DNA of 64,000 nt from Enoplolaimus lenunculus (lineage: Eukaryota; Nematoda; Enoplea; Enoplida; Thoracostomopsidae): positions 1 to 64,000 of the forward strand of contig JASANG010001358.1 of NCBI GenBank assembly GCA_030248215.1, given 5' to 3'. Numbering within the stretch: position 1 is the first letter of the stretch; every line of letters starts with the position of its first letter. The position numbers and the translations under genes are program-made. Positions 23,101-33,900 of this stretch are shown one piece after another. A model generated the notes under the pieces. The model saw only the letters and a list, made by a program, of their open reading frames with translations, did no database searches and was not told the DNA's origin.

Positions 23101-26100
23101 CAAAGCTGGCGGTGGACGGAAGAACAACAAAAGGCGCTGGTGGGAGGGTGAGCAGCCAAGCAGAAGGTTTTTTGTTTGAGTTAACACTTAACAGACCAAA
23201 CGACACAATACAGTCCTTTTACAACATCATGATTAACTTGTTAACACGCAGTGTTTTTTGTTGTTTAAATTGAACTCCTAAAGTGTGAATTTGAAAAATA
23301 TAGAACCCTTCGATGCTATTGCTTGTAGTAAATTTAAAAATGAAAAAATTTTATAAGATGAAATTTATTCGGAAATTACTGGAAAATTCATGGAAAATTC
23401 ATTGAAAATTTTGGCGTTTGTACCGAAACTACTTAGTTAAAATGCCAGATTTAATTCCGAAACCGGAATGAATTCAGTGCTGATTATTATGATACATTGA
23501 TTAATTCAGGAATTCGGCGTCAAAGATCGTAAATTACTAATTGTGCTATCAAACTGTGATTACTGCCGCAAAATTGGTCTCAAAAATTTAACACGACGGC
23601 TGTCAGCATGTGGTGTTAAAAATACTACTCAAATATTTGAAGTAAGCCATTGCAGATTCAAGAATTATTGGCCTGAGCGGTGATTTTTTTTATTTTCTGC
23701 TTATATAACAGTAGTTTTTAATCTTGCCGTTGGCTACGTTTTAATTTGAAAATGCCTTGAGCCTTTTCACGCGAGCTAGTTTAGAAGTAACATTGGTAAA
23801 ATATTGTTTTGTGCATCGCAAAAATTACAATGAATAAGTTTTTGTATACAAATTTCTTTTACAGTTTTTTATATGAACATTTGCTTACACGTAGATACCA
23901 ATATACTCTATTAGCTTAATTGCATGGCTACTGGCGGACTCGTATATTAATGGTTTGTAGCAATCAGTTGTATGCTATGATGCATTGGACAACGCGTTGC
24001 GCGATGCTTATGTTGCTTCGAAAACAACCGTTTTTGACGTCATAATAAAGAATATTGATTATTCACATGTCAAATCAGTCATAGGTAAGTGATATGTAAA
24101 TTCTGGTAAAAGTATTCCGATATATTCACCTGTATTCTAGTGAACTGCACTTTGTTGAGCAAGGTTGAAGCTAGTCGTTTGTTGTTTGGCGTTTTTGTTA
24201 TCTGGACGCATCGTGCTGTCTGCTCTAAGTTAGGTGCAGATAGGACTTGGAATCAGAATATCTTACACAGGCGTAGCCGGAAAAATCGTTATTTTAGAAA
24301 ACATATTTGTAGCATCAAGTTTTTTGTTTGAGAATATGGTCGTAAGGAAAGATCCTTATATTTTTTATAATTTTTGTAAATCCCATTTCCCGAAATGGCT
24401 ACGACCCTGATGCCTTATGCCTTAACCATTTTGCTGAATATATAGGCATTGCACGAATTTTGTTTGTGTAATATTTTCAGATGTGAGCGACTACATTAGC
24501 GATTTCGTCTTAGCTGTGATCAACGTTAAATCTGAATTGTTTTTGTTGACGCCACACTTTTTACCACAGTTACTTCCTGCTGTAGTTCAGGCCGGTACTC
24601 AACGTTTGGTTGATACAATTTCAGCAAGACTGCAGGGTCGGGGATCGGCAGCGTCGTCTGGCAATGTTTGTAGACAGGTAAGGAATACACGCAGGCGCAT
24701 AACTAAGACTATGGAAATGTAGAGTTACGTTCGAATTTCGAAGACGGTTTGTTGTGTTATGTATGATTGGAAAGGGTTTTTAAAGGCACTGGACCAATAA
24801 TGCAAAAAGGATGCGGTTTTACATCTAACCTATCTTGGCTACGGTATTGTTTACGGATGTTACAATTTGAAGGTTGGGTAACCCGTCAATGTACGTAATG
24901 GACTGAAATAGATGCTAGCAAATAGCGATTTCTTCAGATTTTCTTTGATTTTAGGCTTTTGTTGATTTGGAAGCATTGGATACTGCACTCCAGCCTATGC
25001 TTAATAGCGACTCTAGGTAAGTTGTTGTCATTGTGTTGCTATTAAAATTAATATGTTTCTGTTGAAATGGTATAAAAATATTTCGTCCTAGGTTATGTAT
25101 TATACTGATACATTCAGAATGGTTACCAATAACAACTCTTCTCTTACCATATGTAGTTTGGTGGCAACAGGGAATGATTCTTCTCGATTACTAGTTCAAT
25201 ATAGCCAACCTTGGTATAAGCCGGGGTTCGATATTTTTCTTTATGACAATATTTTTTAGTATCTTATCTTAGCTCATAAATACGTAGCTAATTTGATTTA
25301 AAAATTATATCGGTTTCAGAAACGCGATTGTCAAGTGTAAATCTATGTTGCGTATGCCAGAAGATGACAAGTAAGCTTTTGGATTATTATTGGCTTTAAA
25401 TTTATTGTTCAGTGCAGAAGCTAGCACTGCCTTATTGGTTTCACTCAGAGCGGCTCAAGGAGTCCTTCAGAGACACTCAAGCAAAATTAGTCTAAATCCT
25501 GGCCATTTTAAAAACTACGGACACTCTAAAAATGGAATTTTAGGAGTGCACATATTATGTTCCATTTGAGAACGGAGCTTAGTTGAACGGCATAATAAGA
25601 TCCTCTGTGAGTAAAAAGCGGCCCCGGTGGATCACAAGCAGTTCCCTAATTAGTCATTTGGGTTTGAATGAATGTAATAGGGTCTCAGTCTGTTGTAGCC
25701 CGCACGGGGAGAAGTGGTCGCTCAGGCGTGATTTTTCCCAACTTGAGTCCGAAATTGACATTAGTCAAAGGTAAAGTTAAGTCAAGTTTCTGCAAATGGC
25801 ACATTGAAGCTTATTGTTATTTTAAAACAAATCAAACTGAATATCCCATTTAATTACGTATTATTTTGGTCCAAGTTACTTTTAGGGCCGTCCCAGGTTC
25901 TGGTGGGTCTGTAAAAGAGTAGGCTTACATTCTATGCTACATTTTGTTTGCTTAGGCTTAGGAATACGCTTTTGCAACGCTTAGGGCTTAGGCGTAGGAA
26001 TACGCGTAATCTACTGTTACGGTCCTTAAAGTAACGTGGCCATTATTTTTTCTGCTATTTTTAGGACATGATTGTGGTTTATTGTGACATCTATTTAAAG

Positions 26101-26291
26101 TTAAGGGAAAATTTGCGTTGATATTAACTAAGTGTTGTCAAAAGTATCAAATTAATGTTGTTTCGGTTATTTTTGAACCTTGAAATTTCAGAATTAAAGA
26201 AATCACAAAAAATTACCAGAGTGCCAAGCGACTATTGCTGGCAAGCTTGCAGAATAGCGAGGACCCGGATGATGGAACCGCAGACGTCTAA
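14156..26291 (+). CDS. EXOC2: Exocyst complex component 2 (Sec5), 21 exons, 909 aa
   Basis: Exocyst subunit that tethers secretory vesicles to the plasma membrane and is a Ral GTPase effector. Exons: 14156-14267, 14798-14974, 16578-16707, 17079-17119 (or from 17076), 17258-17327, 17542-17666, 17879-18111, 18436-18529, 18860-18962, 19441-19610, 20705-20859, 21286-21458, 21865-22013, 22379-22605, 23043-23147, 23510-23641, 23961-24084, 24481-24677, 24955-25016, 25320-25370, 26192-26291. All junctions are GT-AG and the sum is 2,730 nt. Residues 5-95 form the IPT/TIG Ral-binding domain ([33 protein letters not shown]). The Thr and Arg known to matter for Ral binding in mammalian Sec5 are present (T9, R25). 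Later matches include [23 protein letters not shown] and [11 protein letters not shown]. The human protein is about 924 aa, so it looks complete. Weakest joins are exon 10 to 11 and exon 17 to 18, where conservation is low. Confidence 0.96.
15060..15761 (-). mobile_element. Type T repeat, EXOC2 intron 2
   Basis: Ends GAGCGAAG... and ...TAGTCCCACTACGACTG match the T copies at 34.6 and 44.9 kb in inverted orientation. Inside are repeated monomers with GTTAGCTAATAGCTAATT and CAAACCTCCAAAACCGATAA, and near one end GTCCGTTCGTCCGTCTGTCC with GGCTGAACCGATTTTGAT. No protein. Confidence 0.8.
15783..16207. mobile_element. Type P inverted repeat element, EXOC2 intron 2
   Basis: GGACGGTCTCAGTGAG at the left and CGAGACCGCCTATCCGTGCC at the right; CCGAGAC and GTCTCGG recur on both strands throughout. 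Relatives lie in ASF1 intron 2 (46.4 and 46.8-47.5 kb). Confidence 0.6.
20575..20644. mobile_element. Type L MITE, right-end fragment, EXOC2 intron 10
   Basis: GTTTAAGCTTAGG, AATATGCTTTTGCTACTG and a TTGGCC end identify it. The left part is lost. Confidence 0.45.
20985..21176. mobile_element. Type I CpG-rich MITE, EXOC2 intron 11
   Basis: Ends ATGGCGCTGTACTTTT and AAGTATAGCGCCATCC are inverted repeats. The interior is built of CGTCACCGTGCGTCACC-type words and is far richer in CpG than the surroundings. Relatives at 32.8, 51.2, 59.0, 61.5 and 61.7 kb. Confidence 0.75.
21512..21832. mobile_element. Type N CpG-rich inverted repeat, EXOC2 intron 12
   Basis: Dense in CGCGGTT, AACCGCG, GATCGCGG and GTGACCGCA on both strands. 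Similar blocks at 28.3, 30.0, 36.4 and 37.5 kb. The exact ends are not clear. Confidence 0.5.
25868..26041. mobile_element. Type L MITE with TTAGGC core, EXOC2 intron 20
   Basis: Starts GGTCCAAGTTACTTTTAGGG, ends CTTAAAGTAACGTGGCC. Perfect 8-bp duplication ATTATTTT at 25860-25867 and 26042-26049. Confidence 0.9.
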
Positions 26292-26475
26292 CGCAATGAA
26301 GCTTTAGTTTTGAAACATTTTTGAAATGTGCTGATTGGGATGACAACCTTTTGTGAAGATATTGATTGTGAGCGCTGAAAATGGGCTAGCAATAGCACCA
26401 ACACTTCTATTTATTTAATGTCTATGCAAATTCTTTGTTGTATCAGCTCAGTGACATTTAACCCTTCCCTACAAT

Positions 26476-26829
26476 CAGGGTGTAACCGGATATAAAAATA
26501 CCGGAATCGGAGCCGGATGTCAACGAAATTTTCCGGATCCGGAGGTGAGTAGAAATTAGGTAGTAAAAATGTTGGTTAATTAGTTAATTTTTGCCAATAT
26601 CTGTAATATATTAAGTTGTTTGGTTTTACGCTAATTTTCTGGAAAATTTCGGAAATTCTTTCCTGAAAATTGCGACAAAAGTAAAACGAAACTCACTAAA
26701 CAGATGAATTTTGCAAAATTATGCAGAATTGTACTACCGAAACTGCTGGAACTTCCGGCAAAAATTCTACCGGAGCCTGAGGCTAATTTTCTGCCTTAGC
26801 CGGAGGCAGACCTCCGGTTGTACCCTACC
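26476..26829. mobile_element. Type D hAT-like MITE, downstream of EXOC2
   Basis: Starts CAGGGTGTAACCGGATA, ends CCTCCGGTTGTACCCTA. Perfect 8-bp duplication CCTACAAT at 26468-26475 and 26830-26837. CAGGG ends and 8-bp sites are hAT hallmarks. Lies between the stop codon and AATAAA. Confidence 0.88.
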
Positions 26830-26879
26830 TACAATGCACCCATTTAAGGTATTTATGTCCTGTTTAATATTATTTGTTT

Positions 26880-26885
26880 AATAAA
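26880..26885 (+). promoter_or_regulatory. AATAAA, candidate poly(A) signal of EXOC2
   Basis: The hexamer lies 589 bp after the EXOC2 stop and about 1 kb before the ERAL1 start. A type D MITE separates it from the stop, so the 3' UTR would include that element. Position only; no transcript evidence. Confidence 0.4.
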
Positions 26886-27112
26886 CGAGCATTTTCAAGT
26901 TTATATGGCGGCAGTGGCTAAAGTTTGCAACGAGCGTACTTTAGGAGGGTTTAAATAAATTCACGTGAACAAGAGTTTTCTAGGTGTGCTCTAAAGTAGG
27001 CAAATCTAAATTTTTTAAAAATTGTGTAGTGTAAAATTCATCAGATGCACGTTTTGCTTGCGGTCATAGTGCGTAGAACGTAAACGCAGGGTACAAGCGA
27101 TGGCCGGGCTTT

Positions 27113-27288
27113 GGACCAACGTTACTTTTAGGGGCGTAACAGTACATTAAGCGTATTCCTAAGTCTAAGCCTAAGCGTTGGAAAAATGTGTTCCTAAGCC
27201 TAAGCAAAAAATATGATCTAGAATCTATACCTATTATTCTTTTATAGACCAATCAGGAACTTGGACGCCCCTTAAAATAGCATGGGCC
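27113..27288 (-). mobile_element. Type L MITE with TTAGGC core, between EXOC2 and ERAL1
   Basis: Minus-strand L element: GGACCAACGTTACTTTTAGG at the left and CCCCTTAAAATAGCATGGGCC at the right, with CCTAAGC units between. Flanks GGGCTTT and GGGCTCT are similar. Confidence 0.75.
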
Positions 27289-27301
27289 GGGCTCTGGGTG
27301 A

Positions 27302-27640
27302 AAACCATGGTGTAACCGGATATCAGTATTCGTTTCCGTTATAAAACTACTGGAATTCCTGTTATTTTGCTGTTAAAACTTAGTTGAACCATGCTGCAAT
27401 TGTTTGATATAAAAAATAAAAGCGAAAATCATCCAAACTCGTGAAAACTTTTGCGACCGCTATTTTTGTCTTTAAAATTTTAGAAAATTCGGTGAATATT
27501 TGCACGTCTTAATTATGTTGGTAGAAAAACAACCATCCTTAAAATCGGTATACATCAATATATACGTTTCCGTAATTTTGATTACTATCCGTTTTCGCTA
27601 TTTTACTATCAACTCTTGTACAACTTTTCTTACACCTGTC
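27302..27640. mobile_element. Type S MITE
   Basis: GGTGTAACCGGATATCAG at the left, then TTCGTTTCCGTTAT, ATATTTGCACGTCTTAATTA and CCGTTTTCGCTATTTTAC, all family S words. The right end near CTTGTACAACTTTTCTTAC is poorly defined. Confidence 0.5.
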
Positions 27641-27708
27641 TTTTATTAAAAATTTTAGAAAGAGGTAAATATTTGCACTCCTTGCCCCTTAAAGTAACAT
27701 GGGCCCCC

Positions 27709-27849
27709 GACCCATATGTAAAGATCAGGAGCGGAACGTATTTCTGTGAGACTAGAATAGAGTAAGGTTAAGCTTTGCACTATTTTTGCTTGGCTTAGGC
27801 TTAGGAATATGCTTATAATACTGTTCTGCCCCTGTTCTTTGCATTGGCC
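27709..27849. mobile_element. Type J MITE with TTAGGC core, upstream of ERAL1
   Basis: GACCCATATGTAAAGATCAG at the left, CCCCTGTTCTTTGCATTGGCC at the right in parts, with two TTAGGC units. About 100 bp upstream of the ERAL1 start codon, so it may lie in the promoter or 5' UTR. Confidence 0.7.
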
Positions 27850-27952
27850 ATATCCGTTTCCGTCATTTTTACTATCTGCTTTATGATTGCTTTATATTTT
27901 AATTGAATTTTAGGCACTGTTTTGTATTGAGATAAGTATATAATGATAGATT

Positions 27953-30900
27953 ATGGATATTAGTATTGTGTTACGGGTAAACTGCTCAAGGTGTCAGCTG
28001 CATCGTTGGATTCAACGTGGATTTCGTAAACAAGCATTGAAAAAATCGAAATATTTTGGACCAAAAACTAAGGTTAGTATTTATAATATTGTTTTTGTAT
28101 GAAAATATGCTGTCAGAGGCATAACCACGGCTTGGAATATTTATTACTCCAGTTTCAGGTTTCTGATCAACGGTGAACACGTTTCCCTTGTGGTTGTACT
28201 CTTACATGTAATTGCGTTGCGAGCAGCCTTGATCGCCTGTCACACATTAATAATTATATACTGCAACGTGGTGGAAATTGCTGGTTTGAAAATTGAAAGC
28301 TGTAAATATGGTATGTTTTAAACAAAAAGTGTTCGCTTTGTCGAATCGCTATCGTGCTTGAAATCGTGGCTGTGACAGTGATGGCTTGGCTTGTTTTTTG
28401 GGACGCATTTGCTCGCAAATGTAATTTGAACTGCTAGCGGTTTAGCGCATCCGTAACCACGACTGAAACGATCGCAATTGTGTCTCTGGACGTGACTGGT
28501 CGTGAGCAATGAAGCTTCAAACACGATTATTAAACCGCGATAGCAGACGCGATCGTGACGACTATGTACTTAATTGTATCCGAGACACTAAATAGTATAT
28601 AAATTCGATGCTACCAAAAGTCGATAATGACGCTGTTTACAATGGTTCACGCCGGAAACCACGATTGGATAATCGCTACTTAGCATGAGTGTGCAACTGG
28701 GTACATTCTGTGTAGAAAAGAATGAACCCAGCGCACGTTCCGTTTTTGGCCTGCTCCCTTCACCTAAGTGGTCAAGTTTTCCGATTTCCTCTATTTCACA
28801 TGTTAAAATATTCCAAAATTGTTCTCCTTATACTTTTAAAACCCATACCTTCGTATACTGTGTTTCAAGCGTTACTGACCTCCTAAATTGTGGGGTGTCG
28901 GTCAATAACGCGATTGCCCGGCGGTACATTTTGTATCACGTGGAACCCCAATAGTTGCATACTCTTGTATCGTACAATATTCATACGACTCCAGGTTGAG
29001 GTAAGTTGGCAAGTGTGTTGCTTACTTTTGTTATATTCGTTTACTGTTTTCAGTGTATGTTGTGCATAATTATGTATGTATGAACCAAATAATAAACACT
29101 GGTGACTTCATTATTATGTTTTTTCAGTCTTACTATCCTGAACCAGAATTCTGGCACACGGACGACGCTGATTCACGACAAATTGATATTTCACCACGCG
29201 GTCAAGCGCATAAACTGCGATTGAAACCGAACATTGATGAAAATAGTTCAAAAGTTTTAAAAATCGCTATTTTAGGTAAGTTAACGGCCACGAAAGCCCA
29301 TGGTGCAACCGCATTGCCGGATCCGGGTACGGAAAATGCGGTCTTCTCACTTACCGATTTTGCGTTCGGTGTTTTACGTATCCGGTTGCGCTTGTTCACA
29401 ACGTCGTCAATTATAGCGTCACCAATTTCAAGTTCACGTCAGATCTTGTAACTGTAAATAGAATGTTTTTTTTACGAAAATACGATTTTCTCGTTTTTGT
29501 GACCTGGTACGTAAAGTACGTTCGTTCTGTTATAAGTTTTGTGGATGCTTTTTGAGTTAAGCGCCACCAGGGATTCGACTCATGTCAATTGAGTTGTAGT
29601 TTTGTAATCCTGGACAGGATCGATTTAATTAAGATCGTGATTAATTAATACAGGTTCACCGAATGCAGGCAAATCGGTGCTGACAAACGCGCTGGCTGGT
29701 GCAAATGTGAGTGTTGTTTCGAACAAAGTTCACACAACTCGGGCGTCAACAGAAGCGGTTGCGGTGGAAGGAAATACACAAATTATTATTTGCGATAATC
29801 CTGGAGTTATTGATGCTTGTATGTGGAAAAGCGATACTGTAGCCCGAATGGGCTTAGCCGCACCCAGAATAGAAAATTTTTGCTTCTTCTAACGCCAAAC
29901 TTGTATGTTATGCGAAATTGTTGCATGCGTGTTGTGGTTTTTTTAGTTTTAATGTATAAAAATATTTATTGAAATATCCGGAGTACAATTAGAAATTTTC
30001 AATGACGTCATAGTTTGCTGTCCATTTTATACTGCACAATTGCAGACAGAATTAAGTGCGCAGTAATCGCGACTGCATGTGTGGTCGCAGTTTAATAAGT
30101 TTCTATTCTTGCGACCAGTCGCGTCTAGAGACGAAGTTGTGGTGATTGAAGGTTTGATATCAAGCGATGGCGACTACAGTCGCAGTAGCAGCGAGCAGTG
30201 ATTGCGTCCGACTGACGACGAATCGCGATCAAAGCAGCAGTTTCGAACGCGATCGCGATTGCGCTTAATTCAGTCCGTGACTGTACATACTCGTTTCTGT
30301 CATTTCGAACGAAAGTGATTTTGGTCATTAAAAATAATATTGTGGTATAGAGTTTTGTTACTATCTTTTTCGATAAATATCTGACAATGAGGAATATGTT
30401 GTCAATACGATTTACCGGCAAACGTTTTATGCTCTTGCTTGACAAACGATACTTTTTAGCTCACAAAAACAAGCATCGCCTTGAAGAATCACTTTTACTG
30501 GATCCAGAAGCATCGATTGCATCAGCAGATTTATTATCTGTTGTCGTTGACGCGTCAAATACGATGTCGAAACGGGGAAGACTTGACCCAAAAGTGCTTC
30601 ATTTGCTCTATCGATATCGACACAAACCGTCAATTTTAGTGCTCAACAAAACTGATCTGGTGCCTGGAAAATCATCGTTGCTCGATATGATGTACAAGAT
30701 GACTAAAGGTAAGCTGGCCCGGGTATAGATAGAATTGTGGAAGTAGCTGGGTAGTTTAGGGCAGTTGGAAATGTAAATTCATATTTGAACTAGATACAAG
30801 TGCCCCTAGAAGGGACAGATTGTGATATGTTTCGCTTGAATCATTTAAAAGAGTTTAAACAAGGGTTAGTTAGACCATAGATCAGTAGGTATGCTTATAA

Positions 30901-33900
30901 TATTAGTTCCATAACTTCTATTTAAAATAGTTGTCATCCATATCTTTGACGGCTGTCCTTCAGTGTTAACACGCTTGCGGTCAGTGAAACAAGAAACATA
31001 TGGGCCCAGCGGACATCACCTATCAGCTTAATTTTAGCGTTTGTTGGGTTTTAAATGTTCAGTTTATATGTGATCTAAAATCTAGCATTCTTCATTGGAA
31101 GAGGATATTTTTTGAGTTTTAAAATATTATGTTTCTAAAACTTGATTAGTAAATATTTCAATATTGCAAGATTACAAATTGCGTCTATTGCTAATCGAAT
31201 AAAAAATGTCACGCATACGTGCTCGACTAATTTAGCAATCTTTACCATGACAACTTGATGATGTGAAGTCGAGAAACTTTTCCAAATTGTGTTCTGTGTC
31301 GTGACATATTTAAGCTATTCATCTAGAAAATACAATTCAAACGTTGCTAAATATTTCAAAGAACATGTTCTGCTGACGCTCAATTGTGATAACTTTTAAA
31401 AAGCAACTGACTGTAATACGAAAGGCATGATGAGAGTTGTACTTTAGAACGCCTTGAAAACCCATAGTGTCGTTTATAGCTCAACAGATGAAAGTTCGTT
31501 GGGCCCATATGTTTCTTGTTTCACTGACCGCAAGCGTGTTAACACTGAAAGACAGCCGTCAAAGATATAGATGACAACTATTGTCATAGAAGTTATGGAG
31601 CTAATATTTTAAGCATTACCTACTGATCTATGGTCTAACTAACCCTTGTTTAAACTCTTTTACATGCTTCAAGCGAAACATCACAATCTGTCCCTTCTAG
31701 GGGCACTTTTACCTACTTTCTTTCTTTTACATGGGATAAAGCAGCCTGTTCTAAGCTATAATGCATGGGAGGTTATTACAAAATATTACTGTCTTAGTTA
31801 GCAATTTCAGTAGAACAAACATCGCTCGCACGAACACGTAATCTATTGCACGGTGTCATTAGCATCACACAATAATATCGACTAGCTATGGTAATTACAT
31901 ATTTGTAATACAATTTTTTCGAAAAATTACAATAAATCAAACTTTTAATAACAACTTAAATGAGACGTTTAGGTGTCCAATTTGTGTATGGTGTCGAAGC
32001 GGCTAATTAGGATATTCTATACGTAAGTTACCTCATTCCAGCTCTGCTTTCCTGCAGAGAACATTCTGCAAAACTTTCAAAGCGTGCATTCTCGATGCTT
32101 GAAACATATATTGTAAACACTAGCGTGTTTCAATGATAGGAATTTCAGTCAGTGAAAAGACGATGTAGATGGTTGGGTTGGCGTTTGATTCTTTATGATT
32201 CAAAATTTATTAATATAGCCACGTCTTTAAGTGATTGGAACAAACCTATGTTCGTTTTTACAACGTTTGTCTCTGAATTGTACTAGTTTTTTTCTAGGCT
32301 GAAACTTTGAAAATTGCAATAGTTTTGTTTGTGTTTCTGTAAACAATGGAGGTTTCGAAATTTTGATTTTTAGGATTTGTTAACGGTGCAGCAATCAAAC
32401 GTCGAGCGTCTGAGTTGTTTCACGAACCGCTGGAGAAAACCAGGTCCGACCTACAGAAACAGACGGTTTATAATACGTCATCGATTGGTGAACAAGATAA
32501 AATTGAACAAATTGTTGAAAGATACAAAACTGGCCAAATGTCGGAAGCTGTCGTGGAAGAAACTGAATGTCTTGATACGTTAGATTTAAATGATGGTTAG
32601 TTGCTATGTGCTAGTACCAGGGTTTTAACCGAAACAAACTAGTTTGGCCGGAATAGGCACAACAACAGGAATTGAATTTCTTCGCAGGAATTGGAATAGG
32701 AACAGGAACCGGAATTGGAAATAAATTTCATCACCTATTATACGGTACGGTGAGAGGATCAGGCCGGCGGTGTATATGTAGTCGTCTAAGCCCAGTCTTT
32801 GTAATTTGGTGCTATAGTTTCCAAAATTTTAATTAATATATTCTTGTGCCGTCCGTCGCCGTGATGTCACCATGCCGTATCGCAGGCGGATTGCTCGTGT
32901 GCGATACCGCACGGTAACGGACGGTAACAGACGGCGACGGACGGTGCCGTACAACACCTATAGTGCTACCCCTAGGCTTAAAATTTTGACATATACTTTT
33001 GGGTAGCCTGGAATATTTTTCTAACCTCAAATTTAGCGTTTAAGTAACGTAAAGTTTGGCCAGTCATATTTCAGCTGAATCGAGTGAAGCATTAACAAAT
33101 AATGCATTGAATCAATTACGAGAACCTATAGATTCCGATCGCGGCACTAAACTTTCTGGAAATATCAGTGATCATGAAATACAAGATCGGATATCAGCTG
33201 TAATTAGCAAACCGTTGCATGAAGTACTACCACGGCAATTGCAACGATGCTTTGAGCATGTTGCTGGATGGGAAAACTTTAGCGAAGTATTTATGGTAAG
33301 CATAGTTGTTTATAGTCGCGGGCAGAATTAAGTGCAACTTCGATTGCGTTTCATGCATCTGCAGTCGCTTATTATATAATCACAGCTTGACTTTTGTTAC
33401 GTTTGTCGCCGTGCCAGGGTGCAAACTAGACTCGAAAAAACCGGAGCCGGAGATGAACGAATCTTGCTGGTACAGGAGGTGCTGCAAAATTAGGTAATTG
33501 CCGCAAAAGTTATTAGTGACGCACGCCGGAGCCAGACTTTTGGATGTAGGCTGGCATTTATATACGAACGTGATTACACTCGCGATTATAAACACAGTAA
33601 TCATGATCGATCAAAATCTGTTTTTAGGTTTCTGCGCTGCATGATGATGGCATGGATGAATTGCGAACATTTTTAGTCGACCAATCTAAAGACGGCGCTT
33701 GGAAGTATCATTCGTCGGTTTTGACCAATCAAAATCCAGTCAAACTAGTCGTTGACGTCGTTCGTGGCCGCCTATTGGACCATTTATACTGGAATATACC
33801 GTATAACTTGGACATTAAAGTGAGTATAAACCAGGTTGTAAATGGATCGTAAAAGTAACGGAAACGGCGGATAGTGATCAAAATAACGAAAACGGAAAAC

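Noticed and set aside
24140-24331. An extra EXOC2 exon between exons 17 and 18
   Set aside because: The frame is open and has a possible acceptor at 24140, but the translation has no similarity to EXOC2 and no suitable donor was seen. Joining 24084 to 24481 keeps frame without it.
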